DNA from: Bactrocera neohumeralis
Taxonomy: Eukaryota; Arthropoda; Insecta; Diptera; Tephritidae
Direction of reading: 5' to 3'
NCBI RefSeq assembly: GCF_024586455.1
Contig: NC_065919.1
Coordinates: forward strand, 24,156,839 to 24,220,838
Length of the DNA: 64,000 bases
Program-made: the position numbers and the translations under genes
Notes under the pieces: generated by a model
The model's input: only the letters and a program-made list of their open reading frames with translations
The model's database searches: none
What the model was told of the DNA's origin: nothing
In this document: one piece after another, positions 33,079 to 45,014 of the stretch
Layout: every line of letters begins with the position of its first letter
Numbering within the stretch: position 1 is the first letter of the stretch

Positions 33079-33695
33079 TTTTTGTGTGCTTTATATGCAT
33101 ATTGTTGTTGTAAAATTATTTTTATGATTTCTTTGCGCTGATTTTTTTGCTTGTGTTTTGCAATTTTTCATTTTTTGCGATTTTGTAAATTTTCCATACT
33201 TCTTCTCTGCTGCTCATTGCTTTATCGACACTTCTCTTTGTAAGCGGTTCACTTTATTTTAAATAACTTTGCAATCTTTCTTCTTCGTGTGTGAATGAAA
33301 TCGACATTTTTGCGCCATTGAGTCGTCAAGTTAAGCGGATACGGGCAGTGGCGTGAAACAACTCGTTAAGGCGATTATGCGATAATGCGCACACACACAC
33401 ATATAAACGTATTAAATATGTATATATATATGAGGGAGACAGCACGTTATATTTTATTTATATTTAGCCTAAATTATAAATATACGCTGGACGCTGGAAA
33501 TTGACAGCGATTCTTCGACGCTTGAACGTTAATGCTCGTATGTACCGGACATACCGTTTCTGCATACATTGCTGACATTCAAAAGTATAGCTGATTTTTT
33601 TTTTATTTTACCTAAAAACAATCATACCCATAAGTCCTTTTGTTTCAAAGCGACATGCTTAGGTATATATATGAAAGTTTGAGTTACTGTAAACA
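33079..33695. other. Non-coding island
   Basis: A (CA)n tract is at 33,389-33,402 and a (TA)n stretch at 33,420-33,433. Otherwise unique A+T-rich DNA with no gene supported. Confidence 0.5.
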
Positions 33696-33699
33696 ACAA

Positions 33700-34715
33700 A
33701 AACGGCGATAGTATGTCAAATTGCGTTTTATATTTCTTGATTTTACAACCCCAGTGTTGCAATCTGGCTACTCACAAATTTATTGTAAAGTATGACATTT
33801 GCGATGTCGTACATACTCAGACATTTTGACATGCCAGCGCTATTTCTGTGGTTTACAGTAATTTAAAATATTCCTCTCAACCAAAAAATGGTATTAAACC
33901 GCGAACATTTTCGCGCGATTATTATATACAACTTTCGACGTGGATTGTATCAGCAACAGTGCATCTATGAGCTTTCTGGCGATGTAGCTCCAGCAAGAAG
34001 CAAGATTTATCGATGGTGTGGTGAATCCAATCGAGGTTGTAGCTCGCTCCAAAACGACTTTACTGAAGGCCGTCCAAAATCAGTTGTTGTCTGGGAAACT
34101 ATTGGTGCTGTGTGCAGACTGATGCCGGAAGATCGTCTTGTTACCTATCATGAGACTGAGCCAACTATAGGCGACTAGCATACATTCAATATTGCATTTG
34201 GCTGTAAAAAAATTTGTTTCCGTCGGATGCTCACAATGTATCAATCACTCAAAAAAGGCTCCTGTCGGTTGGTCGAAAGAAAGTTAAAAACTCAAGACAT
34301 CCTCACAGATGATGAATCCTATTTATGGTTATGACCCCGAAATTGAACAGCAGTCAACCGTATAGGTGTTTCAAGATGAGCCATAACCAACATGCACGAA
34401 GTACTTCCAAGCAAATGGTTTTTTCGAATAAAGACACTACTCAACCTACCACTCGAAAAACGGAGGACAGTTAATTTTGAATATTTTTGAAAGTTAAGGT
34501 TTGACTAAATGACTTCTTTTATTTCTATGCGTAAAAAATAAACTAAACTAAAAGGGCAACGTTTTTCGAAACCCAAAAAGGCGGCGGTTGCATTCAGAAC
34601 ACACGTTTTGAAGATACTTCAATCAGAGTGGCAAAAGTGCATCGAGAATTGATTGAAACGCAAGCAAAAGTGTATAGATCTTAATGGAGAATATTTTTAA
34701 AAACAATAAGCTCGT
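33700..34715 (+). mobile_element. Mariner-like transposon, degenerate
   Basis: The transposase begins at 33,888 with MVLNREHFRAIIIYNFRRGL and follows the same plan as the copy at 35,487 (NREHFRAII, YRWCGESNRGCSSL, EGRPKSVVV). It is intact to 34,178, then breaks. Later frames give the KKICFRRML, DDESYLWL-like (TGDESW box), STV-VFQDEP and EWQKCI-like segments near 34,200-34,700. The 5' leader (33,735-33,880, with GACATTTGCGATGTCGTACA) belongs to the element, but neat terminal repeats were not seen. Catalytic boxes are broken. Confidence 0.8.
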
Positions 34716-35309
34716 TAAAATATCGCTTCACCGCATAGCCTCGTTTGGTTAGATTTACTGAAGTTAAGCTTTTAAAGGTATAAATTGTATTGAACTGACG
34801 TTCTTAAAAGGCACACATAGCGTGACAGCGTAAAAAAGGCGATTTTTGGTTCTCCACTGCTGTGGTGACTCCTGACTTCTTCGTAGATGAAAACAAAAAC
34901 AAAAGTCTCGACTAGAAGATGTTGTCCATACAGTAACATCAAAAATTTAAAAATTTACACAAAATTAGAGTTTGTCAAAAATTTTGGGTCGTTTTTGGCC
35001 TGACATGATCGGATTAAAAGCTGGAAGGAAAAAAAATGGTCGACTAGAAGATATTTTGATGAAATTCCGTAGGCCCTGATAAGGAGAAGATGACAAGACA
35101 TGTGGCAACAATATGATAGGAATCGAATCATCCGAGCGTTCAAGCATTTTCGAAACATACAGTGACGAGAAAAAATTCGTCAATACCAAAGAGGAAATAC
35201 AAAGTTACGATTTAGAAGGCTCTCAATCAAAACATATTTGAAATATTCATTTTAAATTTTTCTAACTGATTGTTGGAAGTATGGATCTTCGATATATGTT
35301 AGAAGAAAA
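34716..35309. other. Unassigned, between two mariner copies
   Basis: No motif recognised. Short open frames at 34,955-35,189 (minus) lack domains. Confidence 0.4.
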
Positions 35310-35311
35310 TA

Positions 35312-36096
35312 CGAGGGCTGCTATATACATTCTGGCCTAGGGCAACACTAAGTGTTGCCAGGTGCAATCTGACATTTCCATTGGAAAGTTTGACATTTAT
35401 TAGCATAACATCACTCAGAACGTGTTGTCATTTAATCGTGAATTGTTTTATTTACAGGGAATTAAAAAATTCATCTCGGCCAAAAAATGGAATTAACTCG
35501 TGAACATTTTCGTGCGATCATTTTTCACAACTTTCAACGTGGATTATCACGACAAGAGTGCATCGATGAACTAAAATCTTTATATGGCTATGAAGCACCA
35601 TCCTATAGCACTGTGAAAAACTGGTACAACGAATTCAATCGTGGCCGACGCTCGCTCAAAGACGAATTCCGTGAAGGTCGTCCAAAAACAGCCGTTGTGC
35701 CAGAAAGCATCGATGCCGTACGTGAACTGATAATGCAAGACCGTCATGTAACATACCTTCAGATAGAGACATGCCTATGCATTTCTCCCACCAGCATACA
35801 TTCGATATTGCATGAACACCTGGCCGTAAAAAAGGTTTGTTCTTGTTGGATCCCGCACAATATGACAATCGCTCAAAAAAAGGCTCATGTGGATTGGTGT
35901 AAAGAAATGCTGAAAAAATACGATCGCGGTGCTTCGAAAGACATTTATAACATCGTCACAGGTGACGAATCATAGATCTATGCGTATGAGCCGGAACAAA
36001 ACAAAAACTAAATACAAAAAAAAAAAAACCATTTTCGTTGATAAATATGCCTATTTACATTATTAGGCCAGAAATATATACATATAGCAACCTACG
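35312..36096 (+). mobile_element. Internally deleted mariner with both terminal repeats
   Basis: The left end, CGAGGGCTGCTATATACATT then CTGGCCTA, and the inverted right end, CGTAGGTTGCTATATGTATA then TTCTGGCCTAAT, form imperfect inverted repeats. Each is flanked by TA (35,310-35,311; 36,097-36,098), the mariner target duplication. At 785 bp it is about 500 bp shorter than the usual 1.3 kb. The coding part runs from 35,487 and stops at the first catalytic box. The rest of the transposase is deleted and the sequence passes via an A-rich run straight to the right end. Confidence 0.9.
35487..35975 (+). pseudogene. Mariner transposase, N-terminal DNA-binding half only
   Basis: The 162-residue open frame starts MELTREHFRAIIFHNFQRGL in good start context (CCAAAAAATGG). 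It covers both helix-turn-helix regions (SLYGYEAPSYSTVKNW, then EGRPKTAVVPESIDAVREL and SIHSILHEHLAVKKVC) and the WIPHN linker, and ends VTGDES. The next codon, Trp in mariners (TGDESW), is TAG, followed by IYAYEPEQNKN and another stop. The first catalytic Asp is present. The second and third are deleted. Full-length mariner transposases are about 345 residues. If expressed it could bind mariner ends without cutting, but that is inference. Confidence 0.85.
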
Positions 36097-36614
36097 TATT
36101 TAGATACTAGGAAGTAAGGTCTTGGTTGATTTTTGAGTTCTTTCTAGTGATTTGGGTTCGAGAAGGAGGAATGTAAATGACTAAAAGTCAGGTTAGGTTA
36201 GATTTGGAGGTACACTTGGCATCATATGAAAGTATAAATGTAATATATACTCGAACCTCAGATCATTCATTTACTTCCCACATTTTCGATTAAGAATAAA
36301 TTCGTAGAGCATTTTATGTAGATGCACCGTTATTTAAATAAACAGTTGAAGTAAGATTTGTACTTATTATTTAGACAAAAAAATATTTACACCATCGAGA
36401 GTGATTAGTCTTCGCTAGTGTGCCAATGAGTGAGCGTCAAATGAGTATATAATATTAGTTTTGGTTCATTTCTTTCAAGGTAAAACTGAATTTGACTACA
36501 GAATTAATACATTTGTATTTATTAAGGGAGTTTTTGTTATGGTGAAAATTTTGTTCTTCTCTTCTTAGTAAAAAATACGAAAAACTAAGGAGAATCGTAT
36601 CTTTATTGTAAAAG

Positions 36615-37480
36615 ATGGGAAGAGGGTTGAAACGCATAAAAAAAAAATATAAAAAATATTTCATTTCGATCGGAGAGGCAAGAAAGATTTTTAAATACTT
36701 CAAGAGAAGGAAGACATGCAACACTCAATACGGTGGAGGTCCAAAGTGCAAAATTCCTATACACGCTGAGCGACTTGTACGAAGAAAAGCTCCTGGAAAC
36801 GCGGAAATTTTATCGCAGGAGTTGATTAGTACAATGCAAAAGAAACTACGAACATCTGGTTTAATAACTGTGTCACAAAAAAACGAAATTTCGAGTAGGG
36901 AAAAAGGACTAGAGTTTGCAAAACAATATCTGAATATGCCAACCACATTTTGAGATAAAATAATTTGGTCTGATGAATTCAAATTCGAGCTGAGAAGTTA
37001 AAACACACGTAAGCGAGTGTGGTGTAAACCGTCTGTTCGCTTAAAAGCACAGTGCATACAATCATGTGTGAAGCATGGAAGATGTTCTCTCATGGTTTGG
37101 GGCTGTTTCTCAAAATTTGGTGCAGGCAGTGTAGTTAAAATCAATGGACGAATGACGAGTGTTTCTTATGTTGACATTATTAAAGAAAATTTGAAAATAA
37201 ATGCGGAAAAAGTGAACTTGGGGACGTTTATCTTCCAATAAGATAACGACCCCCAACGGATTTTCCCCTGGCTACTCGCTTTTTCGAAAAAGGCTTACTG
37301 GAAAAACCGGATTTGAATCCAATTCAGCATTTATGGTTAATTTTGGATTCCAAAATACCAAAACACAGCCGTACAAACTTCGAATAATTTTTCTTAGAGA
37401 CGAAGCGTCAATTTGACATTATTCCAATGAAAATATTAGAAAATTTGCTTCGAGACGTGCAGTAATTCAGAATAAAGAAG
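36615..37480 (+). pseudogene. Tc1-family transposase, degenerate
   Basis: Frames starting near 36,615 read through a basic N-terminal region (IGEARKIFKYFKRRK), RRKAPGNAEILSQEL and GLITVSQKNEISSREKGLEF. The first catalytic box follows as IIWSDEFKFEL near 36,962-36,995, then VWCKPSVRLKAQCIQ, KHGRCSLMVWGCFSKFGAG, and FIFQ-DNDPQ near 37,228-37,258 (FQQDNDPxH, with a stop in place of the second Q). PDLNPIQHLW-type text comes last near 37,310-37,335. Stops interrupt after the N-terminal and catalytic regions. It is a non-functional DDE transposase of a Tc1-like element. Confidence 0.82.
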
Positions 37481-37618
37481 ACAATATTAATTACTACATT
37501 TACTACCAAACCTTTTTATTTTATCGAAATTTATACTTTCATTTGACCACTTTTATTTAAGATATGTATTTATTTCTATTCCGATAAAAAAATATATCAA
37601 TTTATAATTTGTTACTTA

Positions 37619-38319
37619 AGGGGTCCCGGTGGTCTAGAGCCCTCAAATTAAGGGTGTTTTCTGATTTTTTTTTAAGGTTAAAAAAAAGAGCAATCAATTC
37701 AAAATTTATACAGTTTATTTATGCACTTATGAAAAGTACAAAAATATTTTTTTGTTAAATAAAATTTTTTTTTTAACAATATTAAAAATGGCGTCCAAAA
37801 AAAAGCTATCTTAAAAAATGACTCCCGGTGCCGTTGTTGATTTTGACTCTTCTGAACATCTGAAACATAAAAACCAAATAAATTATTAATCAGTAAGAGT
37901 GCAGCTATCGCTGGGACTACAACCAAAAAAAATTGAAAATTAAAAAAATTTCGCGCTTTTGAAGTTCAGATTCTGAAAACAGCTATTTTTGGACCAGTTT
38001 TAGATCGAAAAAAAATCGAAGTTCCCAGCGATAGATACTGATCTTATAAGCATCATGTTAAAATTTCAAGTGATTCGGATGGATAGTTTTTTTTTTCATC
38101 AACGGCACGCCGAAAAAAGGAGTTTTGAGAAAAATGACGTACAAAGAATCCATTTATTGAGCCCTTCGACCGCGCGGTACCTGCTAAAACGGCTGTAGAA
38201 GCTAAAATAATGTGAATATCAATCCAAAAATTTTACAGTATATTCTTAAGGAACTATACTTGTGAACTATGAAACAAAAATAATCGATTTTTTGAAAATT
38301 CTAGACCATCGGGACCCCT
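37619..38319. mobile_element. Nested MITE-like element, 701 bp, inside the Tc1
   Basis: Ends AGGGGTCCCGGTGGTCTAGA and the complement of the right end, AGGGGTCCCGATGGTCTAGA, match at 19 of 20, flanked by TA (37,617-37,618; 38,320-38,321). The interior is non-coding, with poly(T) and poly(A) runs and AAAAAATCGAAGTTCCCAGC. It resembles in plan the element at 16,633-17,062. Insertion into the Tc1 dates it as younger than that copy. Confidence 0.85.
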
Positions 38320-38434
38320 TAGATACCTAAGTGAAAATAATATTAATGTATGAGTTATGAAATGTTTATTTTGATAAAACTGCATTGAAATAACGTCTGT
38401 GAAATTTATACTTTCATTTGATGCCTAGTGTACA

Positions 38435-39560
38435 TCCTTATAGGGAATTCACTTGGACAGCGTAGAAAGCCGGTATGTTTGGTTACCTAAAATTTCTATA
38501 TAATAGATTATAGTAGTCTTACAAATCGACAAGGCGGTTTAAGCCTATCAAAATGAAATCTTATGTTAGTTTAGGCAATGCCACATAGTTCACCGAAGGT
38601 AAACCTGCCGTGGTGTTTTATCTTCGATCTTGTATAGACTGAGCAATGGATGGGAAAGTGCCTGAATGTTTCCGACTCACTGAGATGCATACAACCCTGA
38701 CAACTTACCTCTGTTAAAATTTTTAGCAGCATGAATGATTATTACTAATAGCCATACTATTGCCTCAAGATCAACTTTTCTAAGGGCAAATACTATAGTT
38801 CAACAGATCCCCTACGGTCTACTCTAGGCCAAAGGAATTTTGCAATTATCCAAGATTGGAGCATCGACCGCCGCCTGCTAAGCGTATGCGAAGCCTATTA
38901 GTCCAATGCTAAAACGCAAGATTTCAAAGGAGATCCAACTCGATCCCAATCAAATGTGAGCGGGGCAGGCAAGTGTGACACCTCTGGCAAGCACGCTAGC
39001 TTTGCAGTTGTCGGCGATTCCGCGACGATTCCCAAACTAGTCTGTTGATGAAGCAGCTTGATGCTATTTTTAGTGATAACAAAGACTCAAAGCTAGTCAG
39101 AGCGCCCAGTTAGCGAGCTATGTGCCAGCATTGTCGATATGATGTCGAAGTGAATGTTCAATTCCTTGAAAGAGGCTGCTCTACTGCCATCTTAATAGCA
39201 CTCACTTCTGCCTGAAAACGCTACAGTGGTCCGGTAGCCTAAAGCTAAGGTTGACGGACGGCTCCTTACAGAAAACTCCTCTTCCAATTTTCCATCCTAG
39301 TTTCGACCTAAGCGTGAAAAACTGACTGTGCCTCTTCTCCAGCGCCTCCTCTTCATCCAAATATCACTCTTCGGTATACGAGCAGAGAAAACGCCGCGAC
39401 GAGTAATCTCTGCACCGCAGTGATCCAGATTTTCAGGAATGCTATTGAAGCAGGAGAGAATCTCGGCGTGTTCATATACCCTGCTTTCCTCAGCCTCAAT
39501 GCACACTTCGGTGCGATATACCTGTCGGCAATGTCCACAAGTGTTATGTTTAAATTAAAT
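38435..39560 (-). mobile_element. Jockey-type LINE: RNase H to 3'UTR, dead
   Basis: Minus strand from 39,510 reads the linker (NIAEIL, IPENLDHCGAEITRRGVF), then KLGWKIGRGVF and NLSFRLPDHCSVF near 39,295-39,210, the RNase H start. Scattered remnants follow to a C-terminal zinc-knuckle region near 38,700-38,640 (CMHLSESETFRHF-like). The 3' tail at 38,440-38,470 contains the complement of CTGTCCAAGTGAATTCCC, matching the tail at 20,350. It has stops and frameshifts throughout. Confidence 0.75.
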
Positions 39561-40229
39561 TGCCATTAAATGTTAATCTTGACGTAGTCCGTACAGTACC
39601 GAAAATGCCAATGACAGCCGCTCTTTGGACACGTTCTTAGAACACTATTGGTTTGACACCTGTTCGTTGAGCCGAAACACCACCTTTAGTGAGAGTTTTG
39701 TGTAGATACTTTAAAAGAGCCTGTCCTTGCTGATCTGCGCATTGTTTTTGAGTTCTCGTGTTTGTATTAAATGGTCAATTGAATGGGTCCAGAAGAAAAC
39801 AATGGCGAAGTGAAGTATTACTCGGCAATCAGTTCAAATCTTGTCTTCTTCATTCAGATTTTTTGTTTCTATTCTTAAAAGTCTAGAAAACAGTATTATA
39901 GGACTTCATAATGTGGATTCTAATTTTGGACATTAAAAACAGCCAATGCAGCGCTTTTTCGGGTCACTTTTGATCCCTAAAATATAATAATTTCATATAG
40001 TTTTCGGTAGCTTTTCCCTTGATAAAAAACGAAGATGCAATTTTTTTACTTTTTGTACTTTCCTATCAAATTTTTCTTTCTTAAAAATGTTCGGAATTTT
40101 CGTCACTCTTGACAACATAATTTTAACAGTTCACAGGTTTGTACGCAAAGTACTGATTTTCTTTCTCCGCGACTGTACTTTGGAGCGTGCGAGCGTACCG
40201 AATCGAGAGGATTCGGTAAATGGCGTTCC
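39561..40229. other. Unassigned
   Basis: No clear element or gene. Moderately A+T-rich with no long open frames. Confidence 0.4.
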
Positions 40230-40665
40230 TAGCTAACCAGCGAGCGGCTAGTCAGTTGTCTCGGAGCAGCGTTCGTTAGAGCTGAGGTCCGCGATAAAAT
40301 TCTGTGTGAAACTCGGTAAATCTACGACAGAGACATTGTATATGAGCAAGCAGCAGCTTCCGGTGCTTTAGCAAGAAGTGGTGTGTTTCGGTGGCACCAG
40401 ATCTTTATGGAGGGCCGGCAAGAGGTCGCTGATGAAGAACGGACAAATGAGCAAATCCAAAGTGAAAACGATGCTCATTGTCTTTTTTGAGATCAAAGGC
40501 ATCGTCCACCATGAATTTGTTCCTTCCGGACAAACCTTCAATGCCAAGTTTTACGTGGAAGTCAGCCACCCTACAGCCCAGATGTGATGAATTGTAATGA
40601 TTGGTTCAATAAATTTTTTTCAATCGACTCAGTCCTATTAGTTTCCGGACAAATCTTATAAGTCG
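40230..40665 (+). mobile_element. Internally deleted mariner-like element
   Basis: The plus strand near 40,285-40,425 reads IKFCVKLGKSTTETLYM and then VFRWHQIFMEGRQEVADEER in another frame (the helix-turn-helix half). It jumps at about 40,440 to SKVKTMLIVFFEIKGIVHHE and FVPSGQTFNAKFYVEV from the middle of the catalytic domain, then stops. AATAAA at 40,609 and an end-like TCCTATTAGTTTCCGGACAA near 40,632 follow. Two coding blocks are missing, including the catalytic boxes. The left terminal repeat was not found. Confidence 0.7.
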
Positions 40666-41519
40666 AATTTTTCCTTAATAACAAAAAAAGAAGGCAAAGA
40701 AAAAAATAATATCTTTTGGGCATATGAACCTACGTTGGTCTACAAGAGTGGCAGCACTATAGAAATAGCCGATTTTAGCGATAGGATTTTTGAACCTTCA
40801 CACAGAAGTAAGGTTTGATATCATAGAGAGTTGATTTAACATATCTACATATGAACAATTATAAGTCCTGTTCCTTTCTCCTCTTAATACTCTTGAGGAA
40901 ATTAAGAAGTTCCAAGTCCACGGCAGCCAATTTTCATTCAGTTACAAATTATGTAGCACTTGGAGTTCAATTCCCAAAAACTGCGCGCCGTCAAGTATAC
41001 CAGAATCATTTATCTATAACGAATACACGTATGCCTTGCTTCTACACGCACAGACACAGACACACATATTCTCACATACGCATGTGTATCTGTTCGTCGA
41101 CTCAGTTCTGGCAATCAGCAGCACGCATAAATATTAATTTAATTGAATATTTTGCTTATCTTGTTAAAGTGATAAAATTAAATGAACTTTTATAAGCTTA
41201 AAATTATTATTGACGAGTGCGCAAAATTGCGCCTGTGTGTGTGTGTGTGTGTATGTATGTGTACGCTTTGGAAGATAAATAAATGAATAACCGAAATCAA
41301 TGATTTGTTTGCTTGTGACAATAAAAATTTCTATGAAAGTCCTTAAGAGAATTTAATGAAAATATTGAAATAAATACCCGAAAGTATTTTAGAACTTTAT
41401 TCACACATACGTACATTTTTAAATATGTAAATATAATTATACTATATATATTTTTAAGGAAATATTCCGCATTTCACATAAAATGTTCCAAAAGCTAATA
41501 ATAAACTGACAAACTCTTC
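40666..41519. repeat. Non-coding island with a (TG)n tract
   Basis: (TG)n lies at about 41,234-41,252 followed by TATG units, and CA tracts near 41,048-41,075. The 40,851-41,195 plus frame has no recognisable domain and runs through the CA tract. No gene is supported. Confidence 0.5.
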
Positions 41520-42725
41520 GGTGAGCCTAAGAGAAAAGAAATGTTCGAGGAGTATAGTGTCTCAGCAGATTATTGAAAGTCGACAGTTTTGAGCGGAGCA
41601 GTTGAAATCATTGCTGGAAGCTTTCACTAATTTTCCTAAAAAAAAGATTGGGACCTGTTTAGGCTTCAGATCTGACATTTATCTCGTTGCTTATTTCAAC
41701 CATACAAGATGTTTAGGCTTTAAGAAGCTTCAGAAGAATATTTATATAGCACGTCTCGACTATGAAAGCTTTTCATCACTGAAAACTTGTATAACTGCTC
41801 AAATATATTTCAGTAGAAATATCCGTATTTAAGAATATTTGAGGACGAAAGTAAGGTTTAATAAGCGAAACTAAGTTAAGGAAGGCACAGAGAGACTCAG
41901 AACATAGTATAAACAGCTTTATCGCTGTCTATAAAGCTTTCCGTTGTCATCTTAAAAGATTTATTAGCATTTAGAGTAACGGTTTTTGAATTGAAGTTTC
42001 CATTTAAAATATGATATATGTTCCCCCTAAAAAGTTTGAAAGCTCATAAGGTCTCATTTCCAGCTGAGCTCTCTAGAATACAACTATTTCAAAATTCATT
42101 ACAACTGCTTGACGCTGTTTGTGAACAGTTTCTTAACACATATTCGAATAAAGCTTTTCGAAAGCTCTGGGCAACTTTATGCATATAATCGGATAATTAG
42201 CAGTCAATCCTTCTTTTTTTTTGAAAAGTTTCCTCATTGATTTGAATAAAGCTTTTCGAAAGCTCTGGGCAACTTTATACTACATAATCGGAGGATTATA
42301 TAGACAATCCTTCTCTAGAATAATGAGTTCCACAATTTGCTGTAGCTAAAAAATATTTATCTCAGTAAAGTCTTTATGATGAGTAAGTTATATTAAAGAT
42401 ATTCACTTTGAAAACCTGGAAAACTCATAAAGTTCACATTTCCAGCTGAGCTGCTCTTCATAATACAACTATTCCCGAACTCTTTACAACTGATTGACTT
42501 TGGCTGAGAATAACAAAGACCATTTTTTAAATTATTTAAGACTTTTTGAGAGAAGCTTTCCACCACACACTTAATTTAAGCTTTTCGAAAGCTCTAAGCT
42601 ACTTTATTCTATATAATCGAAAGAATAGCTTTGTCACTCCTTCTCTAGAGTAACTAAGTCCATGAAGTATTGAATGTAAAAAATATTTATCTCTTTAAAG
42701 GTTTTATGCAGATGCGAAAATTTTC
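41520..42725. repeat. Complex direct-repeat region with AAGCTTTTCGAAAGCTCT core
   Basis: The phrase AAGCTTTTCGAAAGCTCT, largely palindromic, occurs near 42,152, 42,247 and 42,577, each followed by an ACTTTAT and a TAATCG block and CCTTC. A second phrase, CATTTCCAGCTGAGCT, occurs at about 42,056 and 42,439 with matching flanks (ATACAACTATT, TTACAACTG). The copies imply a duplicated unit of roughly 330-390 bp plus a local 95-bp duplication. No coding sequence. Confidence 0.7.
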
Positions 42726-43496
42726 ACTGTGGTCTGAATGTATGATACTTTCAGCAATCGTAATAGCTACCGAAGTTCGCATTTAACATAATTATCCGCC
42801 GATTCCAAGAATATGTATGTCCGTGGGACTTTACTTGTCAGTACTAAGTCCCATAAAAAATTCGGTTTTGTATAGAATACCGGGAAATCGTGTTTCAAAA
42901 CTGAAAGTTCCGGCTCCTAATGTGGTTAATCTACTTCAAAGCTCTGAACGGAACGTTAGCTGGAAGAAGATCAAAACAGTTAACAATTTATAACTGAGAT
43001 CACCATCAAATAGAAAAGCAAAACATAAAAAAAGCGAGCCATTACATTGCACGCAGCTTCCGAAAGCTTTCTGGGCTATCACAAACAACTTGAATTCTTC
43101 TTTCTAAACAAAAGCGCAACATATTTGTGCAGCAAAAATATTTATTTAATTAACTCCATATTCAAATTTTATTTAGAAAGCTGTGAATAACTGGCCACGA
43201 ACAACAAATTTATGACAAAAGAGGAATGTCAATATGCAAAAACATTTTAGCAGAGCTTTAAGCTTTTTATTTATCACTTAAATTTGCACGCTTCAAATTG
43301 AATGGAAAATATGAAGTATCATCAAATTATTTATTAAATTTTGTTTGTTGTTTTGGTTAGACAATTTGGAAAGAAACATGTAGCTTAAATGCCAAAAGAA
43401 CAACTAACAGCAAAAACAAGTACAAATGAAATTAATTAATTAAAGTTTACAAAATTTGATTAATATTGACACAGTGTTTTAAAATAATACGCACAA
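42726..43496. other. Unassigned, A+T-rich
   Basis: No gene or repeat that I can define. Confidence 0.4.
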
Positions 43497-44350
43497 GTAA
43501 GGAATAGATAAGTTCGGGTGATAACGAATATTTCATACTCTTGCATGTTGCCAGGGTTAAAGCCAGGGAAATACCTTTAGATAAAGAAGGCTTGTTAGCT
43601 ATATGGGGTCTACAGAGAGTTTTCACACGATTTTATTCATTATTAGCACAAATATGCACCGTTATTAGAAAAACACGCTCTCAACTTTAATAAGATAACA
43701 CACATATCGGCCTCTAGCTGCGTTATAAAGTCACCTGGAAGTTCGAAAATTTTTTTATAAGGTATATGGGAGCTCAGGGAAGTATTAACTCGACTCAACC
43801 CATTTTTGACACGCAGAGTAAGTATTATCAGGTTCTCTCTGAATTTCAATTATATATCTCACACATTGACTTATGTTTTCGGCAAAAGTCAACTATAGGT
43901 GATAAGGTCCGCGCATTCCGTACCTAGGAGCTTGAACAGTGTTTGTTGGATTTGGGAAATTTGTGACCATAAGGTGGCATACACTGAAGGCATTATTCGT
44001 ACAAAGTTTTATCCCATTATATTAATTTCTTCTTGATTTGTACACTCAGCAAGAAAAATTCATATGGAATTTAAAATTTTGTTTTATGGGAAATAGGCGT
44101 GGCTGTAGTACGTTGTGACACATAAAAGTCAATTACCGAATTTGATTGAAATCGGTTGAGCCGGCTCCAAGATATGTGATTTCACTCAAAAGCGGTCGAT
44201 GCCACGCCCATCATCCACTTTTGACTCCATTAAAGCCTTTTCATATCATCTCGAAGGCAAATCGCGCTTTTGGTAGTTTTTAACAGTACCGTTAAAAGCA
44301 GTTTTTCGTGAAACTCAATCTAGTCCTCTGCTGAAGTCGGCTTCCGGCGT
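43497..44350 (-). repeat. CCACGCCC dispersed repeat, inverted and diverged
   Basis: It begins with the complement of the family's 3' end (AAGTAAGGAATAGATAAGTT, then TCATACTCTTGC). The 43,620-43,890 segment is the reverse complement of 63,205-63,450. CCACGCCCATC is present near 44,200. It continues to about 44,350 with loss of similarity. Confidence 0.65.
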
Positions 44351-45014
44351 AGCTCATAAATTTAGGCAATACTTTCGGGGCAGTTTAAAAAAAAATAATT
44401 TGCTGGATAATCTTTAATTTATTGATAATATACGAACAATGAATTGAGCACAAAAGCTTTTGAATGAAAGAAAAAAATTTACAGCTTAGAAAATCGAATG
44501 TTCGAAATTCGGCGCTTAAAGTCTTAATTTTATAATAATTAAATATTTGGTTAGCTACGCACCCTCATCAAGTACTAATACCAAGAATACATTACTTTCT
44601 GTAAATCAGTTGACCTTTATAGTAACCGATATTTTTCAGGTTCAATTTTATTCTACAGCTAGTGATGTATTGTATTATAGTGAAGTTTATAGTACAGATT
44701 TAAAGATAAAATATATTTTTTCAGAGCAGAAGGATTCATTCCATTGGAAAAATATTCATACTTTTAGCTATTATTTCGATTTGTGTGATATTGAGTTCGT
44801 TCAAGAGTTCGTTAGGTGAGCCCTTAACATCTTAAGTGGATATTCTAATCAGGAGACCAAAACTCCAAGGGCTTTAACAGTATTAAGTTTTAACAGGTAT
44901 TTTTACTATCCATTTTTATACTCTAAGCAAAGACTGCTGGATAAAAACCGACTACATGATTCCACTTTTCAACCGGCAAAGAAAGTTCAAAGAAAACATA
45001 GAAAAAATTGGCTA
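44351..45014. other. Unassigned
   Basis: A 90-codon plus frame at 44,547-44,819 shows no domain, signal peptide or repeat and starts without ATG. Nothing else was seen. Confidence 0.35.

Larger units (their letters stand above)
36213..38430 (+). mobile_element. Tc1-like transposon carrying a nested MITE
   Basis: Inverted ends CACTTGGCATCATATGAAAG and CACTAGGCATCAAATGAAAG (complement of right end) match at 26 of 28 positions when extended through TATAAAT, flanked by TA at 36,211-36,212 and 38,431-38,432. Without the nested 701-bp element it is about 1.5 kb, normal for Tc1. A second copy of the end motif (AAATTTATACTTTCATTTGA) lies at 37,528-37,547 inside the right half. The transposase is broken. 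Confidence 0.88.

Noticed and set aside
44547..44819. 90-codon plus frame
   Set aside because: No ATG start, no domain, A+T-driven composition.
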